In this document: piece by piece, positions 31,185 through 40,196 of the stretch
Layout: the number at the start of each line of letters is the position of its first letter
Position numbering within the stretch: the stretch's first letter is position 1
NCBI GenBank assembly: GCA_024641005.1
Contig: JAHEDX010000032.1
Span: 1-43,986 of the forward strand
DNA: 43,986 nucleotides
DNA from: Acidimicrobiaceae bacterium
Lineage (GTDB): Bacteria > Actinomycetota > Acidimicrobiia > Acidimicrobiales > Ilumatobacteraceae
Direction: 5' to 3'
Made by a program: the position numbers and the translations under genes
The notes under the pieces: model-generated
Database searches by the model: none
The model's input: only the letters and a program-made list of their open reading frames with translations
Told to the model about the DNA's origin: nothing

Positions 31185-32266
31185 GCCATCTCGCCTTCAC
31201 CCGCGATTCGATTCCCGGCCGGGTCGTGTTCGGTGTCGGCAGCAGGTCGAGCATCGTCGCCGAGACCGAGGCGGTCGACGCGACGCGGATCGTCGTGATC
31301 GCCGGCGAGGCCGAGAACGAACCAGCTGCAGAGCTGATCGAGCTACTCGGCAAGCGGGTCGTCGGGCGATTCGCCGATGTCGCTCAGCACGTGCCGATCG
31401 CGAAGGCCCAACAGGCCCGCAGCCTGGTTCGCGAGACCGGCGCCAACGCGGTCATCACGATCGGCGGAGGATCGGCGACCGGCTTCGGCAAGGCGGTCTC
31501 GTTGGAGCTCGACGTGGTCCACCTCGCGGTGCCGACCACCTACGCAGGTTCGGAGATGACCACCATCTGGGGCCTCACCGACGGCGGCCACAAGATGACG
31601 GGCAAAGACGTGCGAGTCAAGCCCGAGGTGGTCGTGTACGACCCCGAACTCACCTTGACACTCCCCCCGTTCATCGCCGGCCCATCGGGGATGAATGCGC
31701 TCGCGCATTGCGTCGAAGCGCTCTACGGGCCAGGCGCCGATCCCGTCACGTCCGTGCTGGCGCTCGAGGGCGCCCGCGCACTCGCTGCGAGCCTGCCCAG
31801 GGTGTGTGCCGAACCCGATGACCTCGATGCCCGCTGCGACGCCTTGTACGGCGCTTACCTCGCCGGAGTGGTGTTGGCGGTCGGTGGCACGGCGCTGCAC
31901 CACAAGACGTGCCATGTGCTCGGTGGGATGTTCAACCTCAACCACGGCGACATGAACGCGGTGGTCCTCGGTCACGCGCTGCGATACAACGCCCCCGCCA
32001 TTCCCGAGATCATGCAGCGGCTCGAAGCAACGCTCTGCGTTGCCGACGCCGCCGCCGCGATGTTCGATCTGGCGTCGGCGATCGGCGCGCCGACCGACCT
32101 CGCTTCGATCGGCATGCCCGAAGACGGGCTCGACGAAGCGGCCCGACGAGTGGTCGTCGAAGCTTCAGCGAACGTTCGCACTCCGGAGCAAGCCGGCATC
32201 CGGGCGATGCTCGACGATGCGTACCATGGCCGGCGGCCGACCTCGAACGACAGGAAGGCGACATGA
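31181..32266 (+). CDS. Maleylacetate reductase (iron-containing alcohol dehydrogenase family)
   Basis: The 361-residue enzyme is of the MacA/TftE/HapF type. Its features are RDSIPGRVVFGVGSRSSI at the start, the dinucleotide loop ITIGGGSATGFGKA near 93, the family signature PTTYAGSEMTTIWG near 118, and GTALHHKTCHVLGGMFNLNH near 230 with metal-site-region histidines. It reduces maleylacetate to 3-oxoadipate with NAD(P)H, the step where hydroquinone and hydroxyquinol routes merge. ATG 31181 overlaps the previous stop, and its own stop overlaps the thiolase ATG. Confidence 0.92.
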   Translation: MSHLAFTRDSIPGRVVFGVGSRSSIVAETEAVDATRIVVIAGEAENEPAAELIELLGKRVVGRFADVAQHVPIAKAQQARSLVRETGANAVITIGGGSATGFGKAVSLELDVVHLAVPTTYAGSEMTTIWGLTDGGHKMTGKDVRVKPEVVVYDPELTLTLPPFIAGPSGMNALAHCVEALYGPGADPVTSVLALEGARALAASLPRVCAEPDDLDARCDALYGAYLAGVVLAVGGTALHHKTCHVLGGMFNLNHGDMNAVVLGHALRYNAPAIPEIMQRLEATLCVADAAAAMFDLASAIGAPTDLASIGMPEDGLDEAARRVVVEASANVRTPEQAGIRAMLDDAYHGRRPTSNDRKAT

Positions 32267-33444
32267 CCGAGCCCGTTTTCATCATCGACGCAGTTCGTAC
32301 CCCGATCGGCAAGATCGGCGGGGCGCTCGCCGATGTACGCCCCGACGATCTGGCGAGCGGTGCGATCGCCTCGCTGCTCGAACGCGTTCCCGATCTCGAT
32401 CCGCACCACCTCGACGATGTCCACTTCGGAAACGGAAACGGGGCCGGCGAGGAGAACCGCAACGTGGGCCGCATGGCGGCGCTGCTCGCCGGAGTCCCGA
32501 CATCCGTCCCCGGCGTCACCCATAACCGGCTGTGTGGCTCAGGCCTCGAAGCCGCTATCGGGGCGTCCCGCGAGATCGCGGTGGGCGACGCCGACCTGTG
32601 CATCGCCGGCGGTGTCGAGTCGATGAGCCGGGCCCCCTGGGTGGTCGCCAAGCCCGACCGTCCCTACGAGCGCGCCCACCAGACCATGCATTCGACGACC
32701 CTCGGCTGGCGACTGGTCAACGACCGCCACCCCGACCAGTGGACGGTGGCGCTCGGGGAGGGCGCCGAGATCCTGGCGGATCGGTACGGAATCCCACGCC
32801 ACGAGCAGGACGAGTTCGCCGTGCGCAGCCACGAACGTGCCGCCGCAGCATGGGGTGCGGCGCGCTTCGACGACGAGATCGTCGGGGCATTCGGGTCCGA
32901 ACTGGCGACTGACGAATGCTTGCGACCGGGCACGTCGATCGAATCGTTGGCGAAGCTGCGGCCGGTGTTCCGCCCTGACGGCTCGGTCACCGCCGGCAAC
33001 TCGTCACCGATGAACGATGCCGCCGCAGCGCTGCTGCTCGGTTCGGCGCGCGGCGTCGAGCGCGCCGGCAAGGCGCCCATGGCCCGCGTGCTGTCGAGGG
33101 CGGTGAGCGGCGTCGACCCGCACCTGTTCGGGATCGGGCCCGTCGAGGCGGCGAACGTGGCGCTCGAACGGGCCGGCGTCGGCTGGGGCGATCTCTCGGT
33201 CGTCGAGTTGAACGAGGCCTTCGCCGCCCAGAGCCTCGCGTGTCTGCGTGAGTGGCCGGACCTCGACCCCGAGATCGTCAATCCCAATGGCGGCGCGATC
33301 GCGCTCGGGCATCCGATCGGCGCCTCCGGTGCCCGCATCCTCACGACGCTCGTGCACGAACTGCGACGGCGCGGTGGCTACGGGTTGGCCACGATGTGCA
33401 TCGGTGTCGGTCAGGGAATCGCCATGGTCGTGGAGGCCGTGTGA
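32263..33444 (+). CDS. pcaF: 3-oxoadipyl-CoA thiolase (PcaF type acetyl-CoA acyltransferase)
   Basis: The 393-residue thiolase begins FIIDAVRTPIGKIGGALADV. Its nucleophile Cys91 lies in NRLCGSGLEA, the acid/base His350 in NPNGGAIALGHPIGASG, and Cys379 in TMCIGVGQG. It cleaves 3-oxoadipyl-CoA with CoA to succinyl-CoA and acetyl-CoA, the last step of the pathway. Thiolase sequence alone does not fix chain specificity; the neighbouring CoA-transferase and maleylacetate reductase do. ATG 32263 overlaps the reductase stop. Confidence 0.9.
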   Translation: MTEPVFIIDAVRTPIGKIGGALADVRPDDLASGAIASLLERVPDLDPHHLDDVHFGNGNGAGEENRNVGRMAALLAGVPTSVPGVTHNRLCGSGLEAAIGASREIAVGDADLCIAGGVESMSRAPWVVAKPDRPYERAHQTMHSTTLGWRLVNDRHPDQWTVALGEGAEILADRYGIPRHEQDEFAVRSHERAAAAWGAARFDDEIVGAFGSELATDECLRPGTSIESLAKLRPVFRPDGSVTAGNSSPMNDAAAALLLGSARGVERAGKAPMARVLSRAVSGVDPHLFGIGPVEAANVALERAGVGWGDLSVVELNEAFAAQSLACLREWPDLDPEIVNPNGGAIALGHPIGASGARILTTLVHELRRRGGYGLATMCIGVGQGIAMVVEAV

Positions 33445-33445
33445 C

Positions 33446-34081
33446 ATGAATGCGCATGCCGACCAGCGGGTCGAGAACTACGGGGAGCCGCTCGACACGG
33501 CGGCCAAGGCGGCGCTCGTCGTCCACGGCCGCGCGCAGAGCCCCGAATGGATGCGCGAGTTCCTGATCGATCGTCTCGACGCCCCCGACGTCGCGTTCGT
33601 CGCCCCCGAAGCGGCCGGGAACACCTGGTACCCGGGCGGTTTCATGCAAGAGTTCGATGTCAACGAACCCCATCTCGGCTGGGCTTTGGAGCGGATCGAT
33701 CAGCTGATCGGTGCGCTCGAGGCGGCAGGGCATTCGCGATCCGAGATCTTCCTGCTGGGATTTTCCCAGGGTGCCTGTCTGCTGGCCGAATACCTGTCGC
33801 GGCACCCCGGCCGGTACGGCGGTGCGGCGCTGTTGACCGGCGGCCTGATCGGCCCACCCGGCACGACCTGGCCGGGCGAGTCACTGGCGGGCACACCCGT
33901 GCTGATGGGCACCAGTGACATCGACGAATGGGTGCCGCTGGCCCGGGCCGAAGCGACACGCGACGTGTTCGAGACCCGCGGCGCCGCAGTGACATGGAGG
34001 GTGTACCGGGGAATGGAACACATCATCAACGACGACGAGATCGCACTCGTCTCACACATGCTGACACGCCAGGCTGCGTGA
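33446..34081 (+). CDS. Alpha/beta hydrolase, phospholipase/carboxylesterase (MhqD-like)
   Basis: The 211-residue serine hydrolase has ALVVHGRAQSPEWMREFLID near the start, PEAAGNTWYPGGFMQEFD, the nucleophile in LLGFSQGACLLAEYL near 111, Asp in GTSDIDEWVP near 163 and His in YRGMEHIIND near 191. Its size and order fit the short phospholipase/carboxylesterase family that includes Bacillus MhqD, which is induced by hydroquinones alongside MhqO-type dioxygenases. It starts one base after the thiolase stop. It may cleave an ester or enol-lactone of the pathway, which is inference. Confidence 0.87.
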   Translation: MNAHADQRVENYGEPLDTAAKAALVVHGRAQSPEWMREFLIDRLDAPDVAFVAPEAAGNTWYPGGFMQEFDVNEPHLGWALERIDQLIGALEAAGHSRSEIFLLGFSQGACLLAEYLSRHPGRYGGAALLTGGLIGPPGTTWPGESLAGTPVLMGTSDIDEWVPLARAEATRDVFETRGAAVTWRVYRGMEHIINDDEIALVSHMLTRQAA

Positions 34082-34109
34082 ACACACGACAACGAGGAGG
34101 GGACCACCG

Positions 34110-34649
34110 ATGCCGACGCTCGACTTCGGACAACCGGAACTGGGCATCTTTCAGATGGCCTACGTCGTGGAAGACGTCCACGTTGCGATGGCGCAATGGA
34201 CACAAGACCTCCGCGTCGGCCCCTGGTTCCTGCTCGACCGCTTCACCGGCGACGATCCGATCTATCGAGGTGCCCCGTCGCAGACAACGGTGTCGATCGC
34301 AATGGCGTTCGCCGGACACATGCAGATCGAACTGATCCAACCACTCGACGATCACCCCTCGGTGTACCGCGAGACGATCGACGAACGTGGCTACGGGTTC
34401 CACCATTACGGCACCGGGAGCCGCGACTTCGAGGGCGACATCGCAAGATTCGAGGCGCAGGGATACGAGCTCGCTTTCCGGGCCGGGGTGCCGACCGGCG
34501 GATCGGTCGGCTACATGGACACCAAGGGGGCACTGCCCGGTTTCGTCGAGTTGATCGAGCTCGGCGACGTGATGGAGCAGGTGTTCACGGGTTTCTACGC
34601 CGCATCGCTCGGATGGGACGGGTCCGACCCGGTACGGCCGTTCGCATGA
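34110..34649 (+). CDS. VOC family protein (methylmalonyl-CoA epimerase-like)
   Basis: The 179-residue protein shows IFQMAYVVEDVHVAMAQWTQ, the epimerase-like VGPWFLLDRF, MQIELIQPLDDHPSVYRETI and YGFHHYGTGSRDFEGDIARF. Possible metal ligands are Glu74 in QIELIQ, His in GFHHYG and the Glu in FVELIELG. The first-module His expected after IFQ is Met. Its ribosome site GAGGAGGGG is strong. Single-domain VOC proteins like this catalyse epimerisation or isomerisation; a place in handling a pathway intermediate is possible but not shown. Confidence 0.82.
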   Translation: MPTLDFGQPELGIFQMAYVVEDVHVAMAQWTQDLRVGPWFLLDRFTGDDPIYRGAPSQTTVSIAMAFAGHMQIELIQPLDDHPSVYRETIDERGYGFHHYGTGSRDFEGDIARFEAQGYELAFRAGVPTGGSVGYMDTKGALPGFVELIELGDVMEQVFTGFYAASLGWDGSDPVRPFA

Positions 34650-34677
34650 TCATCCGCCCACACCACAGGAGTGAGAC

Positions 34678-35508
34678 ATGAAGATCGAGGAACTGTTCAC
34701 CGTCGAGGGTTACGGCGTCGTCGTCACCGGTGGCGCGAGCGGGCTCGGGTTGGCGTTCGGCGAGGCACTCGCAGAGAACGGCGCGTCGGTCACCCTGCTC
34801 GACGTCGATGCAGATGCGCTCGAGACCGAGGTGGCCCGGCTCACGGCCGAGGGTTACGAAGTGCGAGGCGAGGTCGTCGACGTCACCGACCACGACGCCC
34901 TCGACGCCGCGTTCGAGGCGGCGGTTCGAACCAGCGGTCGCCTCGATGTGGCCTTCGCCAACGCCGGCATCGATCCCGGCCCGGGCTTCGTCGGAGCATG
35001 GGCCGGCGCGGACCGCCCGCGCAATGAGGAAGGTGCGATCGAGCGATACACCGACGAGCGCTGGAACCGCGTGATCGACATCAACCTCAACGGGGTATTC
35101 GCAACGATCAGGGCTGCGACGCGACACATGCGGCCACAGAGATCGGGACGCATCATCGTCACCACCTCGCTGGCGGCCATCAAGAGCGAAGCCGTCATCG
35201 GCGCGGCGTACATGGCTGCCAAAGCCGGCTGCGCTCACCTGACCCGCAACGTGGCGCTCGAACTTGCCGCATATGGCATCACGGTCAACGCGATCGCCCC
35301 CGGCTTCTTCGTGACCAACATCGGCGGCGGCCATGCCAAGGATCCGGCCCAGCAAGCTGCCATCGCCAAGGAGATTCCGATGCACCGCGTGGGCTTCCCC
35401 GATGACATCAAGGGCCTGGCCCTCTTCCTGGCTTCGCCGGCGTCGGCGTACGTGACCGGACAGCAGATCGTCATCGATGGTGGCTGGGGCCTCGGCATCG
35501 CCGACTGA
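34678..35508 (+). CDS. Short-chain dehydrogenase/reductase (SDR)
   Basis: The 276-residue classical SDR has VVVTGGASGLGLAFGEALAE (NAD-binding TGGASGLG at about 15-22), an acidic LLDVDADALE that suggests NAD(H), FANAG near 99, catalytic Ser in IVTTSLAAIK and Y-x3-K in AAYMAAKAG near 179. The C-terminus ASPASAYVTGQQIVIDGGWG is typical. The RBS is AGGAG. It lies between the VOC and zinc dehydrogenase genes in the catabolic operon and probably oxidises an alcohol to a ketone upstream of the ring-cleavage steps; the substrate is unknown. Confidence 0.9.
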   Translation: MKIEELFTVEGYGVVVTGGASGLGLAFGEALAENGASVTLLDVDADALETEVARLTAEGYEVRGEVVDVTDHDALDAAFEAAVRTSGRLDVAFANAGIDPGPGFVGAWAGADRPRNEEGAIERYTDERWNRVIDINLNGVFATIRAATRHMRPQRSGRIIVTTSLAAIKSEAVIGAAYMAAKAGCAHLTRNVALELAAYGITVNAIAPGFFVTNIGGGHAKDPAQQAAIAKEIPMHRVGFPDDIKGLALFLASPASAYVTGQQIVIDGGWGLGIAD

Positions 35509-35546
35509 CTGATCGAACAACACCGCCCGAACAACGAGGAGATGAC

Positions 35547-36647
35547 ATGAAGATCACCGCAGCGGTACTCCGCGAACCGACCGGACCGTTCTTGCTCGAA
35601 GAGCTCGAACTGGAGGAGCCGCGCGACAACGAGGTGCTCGTGAGGATGGTGGGCGCCGGCTTGTGCCACACCGATCTCCTCAGCCGCGAATGGCCGCCCG
35701 AGACGTTTCCCGGTCCGATCGTGTACGGCCACGAGGGCTCGGGCATCGTCGAGTCGGTCGGCAGTAGCGTCACCCACGTCTCGGTGGGCGACCATGTCGT
35801 GCTCAGCTTCGACAGTTGTGGGGTCTGCGCCGGTTGCGGTGCGGTCGGACCACACGGTTGCTACGACTTTCTGCCGCTCAACCTCATGCCGAATCGGCCC
35901 GATGGCACCTCGGCCCTGACCGATGCCGACGGTCGACCCGTCGGATCCCATTTCTTCGGACAGTCCACGTTGGCATCGCACGCCGTCGTGTCGGCCCGTT
36001 CGGCGGTCAAGATCGACTCGTCGTTCGCGCTCGAACGGCTCGGCCCGCTCGGCTGCGGTGTCCAAACCGGGGCCGGCGCCATCCTCAACACGCTGGGCGT
36101 GACCCCAGGGGCCTCCGTTGCGATCTACGGTGCCGGATCGCTCGGGCTGAGCGCGGTGATGGCTGCCAAGGTCGCCGGGGCCGGCCAGGTGATCGCCGTC
36201 GATCGCCACCGATCGCGGCTCGACCTCGCGGCCAAGTACGGAGCCACCGACCAGGTGAGCGGCACACCCGAGGAGATCCTCGAGGCGGTGATCGAGCTGA
36301 GCGGAGGAGGAACCGACTTCTCGTTCGACTCGACCGGTGTTGCCGCGATCACGCGTGTCGCATTCGAGGCGCTCAACAACACCGGCACGATGTCGATGGC
36401 CGGCGTCGGCAGCGACGACGAACTCGTCTTCGACTACCGCAGCCTGATCACGCCGCGCACCATCAAGGGCGTCGTGGAAGGCAACAGCAATACCGCCGAG
36501 TTCATCCCCCGCCTGGCCCAGCTCAACGCCGACGGCCAGTTCCCGTTCGACGAATTGATCACGACCTACCGGCTCGCCGACATCAACGACGCCGAACGAG
36601 CGTCCCACGACGGCGACGTGATCAAACCGGTCTTCCTCTTCGATTGA
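35547..36647 (+). CDS. Zinc-dependent alcohol dehydrogenase (aryl-alcohol type)
   Basis: The 366-residue enzyme has catalytic zinc ligands Cys40 (GLCHTD), His62 and Glu63 (GHEGSG), with the third Cys in LGCGVQTGAGA near 179. Structural zinc cysteines are 91, 94, 97 and 105, and the nucleotide fold is SVAIYGAGSLGLSAVMAAK near 190-208. It is most like the benzyl-alcohol dehydrogenase (XylB) group with NAD. The RBS is GAGGAG. It is the last gene of the operon. Oxidation of an aromatic or side-chain alcohol is the likely role; its family does not normally oxidise aldehydes to acids. Confidence 0.88.
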   Translation: MKITAAVLREPTGPFLLEELELEEPRDNEVLVRMVGAGLCHTDLLSREWPPETFPGPIVYGHEGSGIVESVGSSVTHVSVGDHVVLSFDSCGVCAGCGAVGPHGCYDFLPLNLMPNRPDGTSALTDADGRPVGSHFFGQSTLASHAVVSARSAVKIDSSFALERLGPLGCGVQTGAGAILNTLGVTPGASVAIYGAGSLGLSAVMAAKVAGAGQVIAVDRHRSRLDLAAKYGATDQVSGTPEEILEAVIELSGGGTDFSFDSTGVAAITRVAFEALNNTGTMSMAGVGSDDELVFDYRSLITPRTIKGVVEGNSNTAEFIPRLAQLNADGQFPFDELITTYRLADINDAERASHDGDVIKPVFLFD

Positions 36648-36837
36648 CCCCGGCATCACCCACGAAGACCATCAGCACATCCTGTCGCAGGTCCTCGATC
36701 CCACAGACGCCTCGAGGGCGGTCGACCGAGCCTCACCGAGCTGGTGCGTCACCCAGTCGAGTGCCCACTGGGCAGCGGATGATGCGACATCTCGACACAT
36801 CGTGGCGACGGGATCTCCGGCTCGTTGGACGAGGCCG

Positions 36838-39168
36838 TCACTCGCCTTCGGAGTTGGGGATCCCTTCGGTCACGTCGTCGTCGACGAAGCCCTCGACATG
36901 GTGACCTTCGACGTCGATGTTCGGAAGAATGCGATCGATCCACTTCGGGATCCACCAGTTGCGGTCGCCGAGCAGCTCCATCGTCGCCGGGACCAGCAGC
37001 ATGCGGACGACGGTGGCATCGACCGCTACTGCGATTGCGAGGCCCAGCCCGAACATCTTGAGGCTGCGGTCATCACCGATCACGAATGACAAGAACACAC
37101 ACACCATGATCAGCGCAGCGGCGGTGATCACACGCGCCGTAGCTGCGAGCCCATCGGCGACGGCGACCGCGTTGTCACGACTCTTGTCGTAGTGCTCCTT
37201 CATGCGCGACAGCAGGAACACCTCGTAGTCCATCGACAGACCGAACACGATGGCGAACATCATCATCGGGATCCACGGCTCGATCGGACCGTTCTTGTCG
37301 ACCCCGATCAACTGCTTGCCCCACCCCCACTGGAAGATCGCCACGAGGCCGCCGTAGGCAGCTCCGATCGACAACAGGTTGAGCACCACCGCCTTGATCG
37401 GCACGAGCAGGGACCGGAAGACCGCCATCAGCAGCAGGAACGACAAGACGAGTACCGCTGCGATGAGCAGCGGGAGACGTTGCCCGAGGTAGTGCGAGAA
37501 GTCGATGCCGCCAGCGGTCCAGCCGCCAACTTTGGCGTCGAGCCCCGACGCGGGAATGACCGTGTCGCGGAGCTCGTTCACCAGACGCTCGGTGGCAGCA
37601 TCCTGCGGCGTCTGTGCCGGGAACACCTGGATCAGAGCGAGATCAGGAGCTACCGGCACCACTTGCGGGGGTGGAGTCTGCGCCACACCGTCGGCCGCAG
37701 CGATCGAGTCGGCAAAGGCCTGAAGCGCGACCTGGTCAGCCGCAGCCTCACCGGCGACGGTGACGACGATCGGCCCTCCGATGCCGGGTCCGAAACCGTC
37801 GGCCAGTAGGTCGTACGCCCGGCGGGCTGTCTGACGCTCCGGAAGGTTGCCCGTGTCACCGAAGCCCAATCGGATCGAAAACAGCGGCAAGGTGAGCAAC
37901 ACGAGGAACCCGGTCGCGCCCACCAGTACCGGCCACGGCCGGTGCTGGATGACTCGGGACCACTTGTACCAGAACGTCTCCTCGTTCCGCTTGTGCGGGC
38001 GCTTCGGGATCGGGACACGCATCGAGCGGACAACGAAACTCAGAGCGAACACCGCGATGGTCAGGACGACGCCGACACCGAACACGAGCAGGCTCTTCGC
38101 GGTCACGGCGACGATCGCGCCCACGATGAAGATCGCGACCGCTGCGAGCGCAGCACGGGTCGTTTCATTGACGCGTCGCCCGACGATCGCGAGGAACGCA
38201 GGCAACAACGTCAACGACGCCGCCATCATCATCAACACGCCCGTGATGGCCCCGACCGCCAGACCGTTCATGAACGCCAGGCCCATGAGGAACATCCCGC
38301 ACAACGAGATCAGCACCGCAGTGCCGGCGAACATCACCGCGCGACCGCTCGTGTCGATCGCCTCGACGATCGCGTCATCGACACCGAGACCGTGCTGAAG
38401 ACCTTCCCGATACCGCTGGACGATGAACAGCGCGTAGTCGATGCCGACGCCGAGGCCGATCATCGCCGTCATCTGCACCGTGAAATCGGGCATCGACACG
38501 ACGTGTGAGACGAGCGTGACGAGCGCAGTACCCGTGGCGAGCCCAACGATCGCGGTGCCGATCGGTAGGCCCATCGCCAACACCGAACCGAACGCGAGGA
38601 TCAGGATGATCATCGCCGCGATCAAGCCATAGGCCTCGGACGCGGGGAGTTCGAACTCGCCGAAGACGTCGCCGCCGTACTCGATCGTGAGGCCGTCGAT
38701 CGCGCCCGAACCCTCGGTGATCGGATCGTCGAACGCTTCGATCTTCTCGGCGAGGTCGAGGAAGTCGGTCTGGTCACGATCGGTGATGTTGAGCTGAGCA
38801 AACGCGATCGTGCCATCCGCACTGATCTGACCCTGAGCCTGTTCGGAGTAGGGGCTCACCACCTCGATGCCGTCGAGTTCGTCGATCTGGGCGAACAGCC
38901 CGGTCATCGCAGCGACCACCTCGGGGTCGTCGACGCCCTGATCGGCCCGGAAGACCACCTGTCCCGTGAAGCCGGCACGCTCGGGGTTGACCGCCTGGAG
39001 CTGGTCGACGACGTCTGCCGATTCGGAGTCGGGCGGCGTGAAGTCGGTACTGAACGCCGAACCGGCCGCGCCCGACAACACGTTGACGACCAACAGCAGC
39101 GGGATCCACACGCCGAACACGACGAGCCACTTGCGACGGACACAGAAACGAGCAACACGGGCGAGCAT
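36838..39168 (-). CDS. MMPL/RND-family transporter
   Basis: The 776-residue protein has the two-fold RND layout. Each half has a first span, a large extracytoplasmic domain and a bundle of further spans. The proton-relay Asp-Tyr pairs occur in GLGVGIDYALFIVQRYREG near 250 and FGLSMDYEVFLLSRMKEHYD near 650. Two extra spans (AIFIVGAIVAVTAK and FGVGVVLTIAVFALSFVV) lie mid-protein. The length is shorter than that of mycobacterial MmpL lipid exporters and like HpnN/YdfJ-type relatives. It probably exports lipids or hydrophobic compounds. It is convergent with the catabolic operon and 104 bp downstream of the GAP-family gene. Confidence 0.9.
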   Translation of the reverse strand: MLARVARFCVRRKWLVVFGVWIPLLLVVNVLSGAAGSAFSTDFTPPDSESADVVDQLQAVNPERAGFTGQVVFRADQGVDDPEVVAAMTGLFAQIDELDGIEVVSPYSEQAQGQISADGTIAFAQLNITDRDQTDFLDLAEKIEAFDDPITEGSGAIDGLTIEYGGDVFGEFELPASEAYGLIAAMIILILAFGSVLAMGLPIGTAIVGLATGTALVTLVSHVVSMPDFTVQMTAMIGLGVGIDYALFIVQRYREGLQHGLGVDDAIVEAIDTSGRAVMFAGTAVLISLCGMFLMGLAFMNGLAVGAITGVLMMMAASLTLLPAFLAIVGRRVNETTRAALAAVAIFIVGAIVAVTAKSLLVFGVGVVLTIAVFALSFVVRSMRVPIPKRPHKRNEETFWYKWSRVIQHRPWPVLVGATGFLVLLTLPLFSIRLGFGDTGNLPERQTARRAYDLLADGFGPGIGGPIVVTVAGEAAADQVALQAFADSIAAADGVAQTPPPQVVPVAPDLALIQVFPAQTPQDAATERLVNELRDTVIPASGLDAKVGGWTAGGIDFSHYLGQRLPLLIAAVLVLSFLLLMAVFRSLLVPIKAVVLNLLSIGAAYGGLVAIFQWGWGKQLIGVDKNGPIEPWIPMMMFAIVFGLSMDYEVFLLSRMKEHYDKSRDNAVAVADGLAATARVITAAALIMVCVFLSFVIGDDRSLKMFGLGLAIAVAVDATVVRMLLVPATMELLGDRNWWIPKWIDRILPNIDVEGHHVEGFVDDDVTEGIPNSEGE

Positions 39169-39272
39169 GAGTCACGAGACTAGGTAGAAATCCGGATGGG
39201 TCGCGACATTTCGCCGAGAGACGCCTACCGGAACGAACCAAACCCGGAGCTGATCGCAGAGGACCAGCGGGT

Positions 39273-39938
39273 TCAGCGACTCAGGATCGCGATGCCGTCA
39301 CCGAGCACCTTGGCGCCCAGCACGGCGAACACCACCGCCATCACGGTGGCGTTGTTCGCCATCAACCACACCTTCATCGTGTCGAGCACCGGAGTCATCC
39401 GGTCTCGCGCTGCGAGATAGCCGACGACCGGAACGATCAGCGTGATCGACGCGATCGCCACGTAGACAGCGACGACGACGACCTCCTCGCCGGTGCCGAG
39501 GCCGACAGCTCCGATCGTGGAGGCAGCGGCGATCGTGAGACCGAGGTTCTTCGGGTTCACCGCGGACATCAACACCGCGAGCCCGAACGCCTTCGCCACG
39601 GTGAACTCATCGATCGACGCCATCCATGCCGGCATCTGAGGTTCTTCGCCGTCCGCCGGGCGGCTGCGCCATTGCTTGACCGCGAGGAACAGCAACGCCG
39701 CGCCGATCACCAGCTTGACCCATCCCCCGCTGTCGGCATCCCCATCGGAACCCTCGAGACCGATCACCAGCACGACGGCCGACACCGCAGCGAGGCCGAC
39801 GAGCCAGCCGACCAGGAACGCCACGCTGTTGCTCCCGGCCCTCCCCGAGAACAACATCAAGATCACCGCGATGATCGGTACGGGGCTGATCGCCACGCCG
39901 ACCGCGAATCCGAGCACATCTCCGATCGCTACGCCCAT
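39273..39938 (-). CDS. GAP-family (Sap-like) integral membrane protein
   Basis: The 221-residue protein has six predicted spans and the GAP/LysE-superfamily features GFAVGVAISPVPIIAVILMLFS near the start and AFGLAVLMSAVNPKNLGLTI near 120, with the conserved Asn-Pro-Lys. Members are implicated in glycopeptidolipid-type or small-molecule export in mycobacteria. The ATG follows AGGAG. It may be co-transcribed with the MMPL gene; a joint export function is an inference. Confidence 0.83.
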   Translation of the reverse strand: MGVAIGDVLGFAVGVAISPVPIIAVILMLFSGRAGSNSVAFLVGWLVGLAAVSAVVLVIGLEGSDGDADSGGWVKLVIGAALLFLAVKQWRSRPADGEEPQMPAWMASIDEFTVAKAFGLAVLMSAVNPKNLGLTIAAASTIGAVGLGTGEEVVVVAVYVAIASITLIVPVVGYLAARDRMTPVLDTMKVWLMANNATVMAVVFAVLGAKVLGDGIAILSR

Positions 39939-40196
39939 CTCACATCTCCTGTCGAACAGTCGCTACCAGATCGGGCCTTGCCGCTGTTGGCTCCACACTG
40001 GTGGGTCCGACCCACCGACTCGAACGGGGGACCCGGCACCGGCCTGCGGGACGAGCCGCTACGAGTTGTTGCCACGCGCGAACCATACTTCGTGCCGCCG
40101 CCCGCACACGACCGAACGATGACCCGATTCCGCCACACCGACCCGGCGGGTACCAACGGGCACGCCTGGGCGTCCACGCCGATGGCGCCGCGACCA
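39939..40196. other. Intergenic region with a hairpin, no gene recognised
   Basis: This 258-bp stretch separates two minus-strand genes. GGTGGGT 40000-40006 and ACCCACC 40010-40016 form a 7-bp stem with a CCG loop, a candidate terminator for the oxidoreductase gene upstream. Open frames here are Arg/Ser-rich shadows. Confidence 0.5.

Noticed and set aside
36648-36837. Possible gene fragment between the zinc dehydrogenase and the MMPL gene
   Set aside because: Short frames on both strands show no recognisable motif or ribosome site; it is treated as an intergenic region between convergent genes.
39990-40060. tRNA-like 3' end on the minus strand (GTTCGAGTC followed later by ACCCACCA)
   Set aside because: The T-stem has a mismatch, the distance to CCA is about three bases too long, and no matching 5' acceptor strand or anticodon arm is found upstream. 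The symmetry is better explained as a hairpin.
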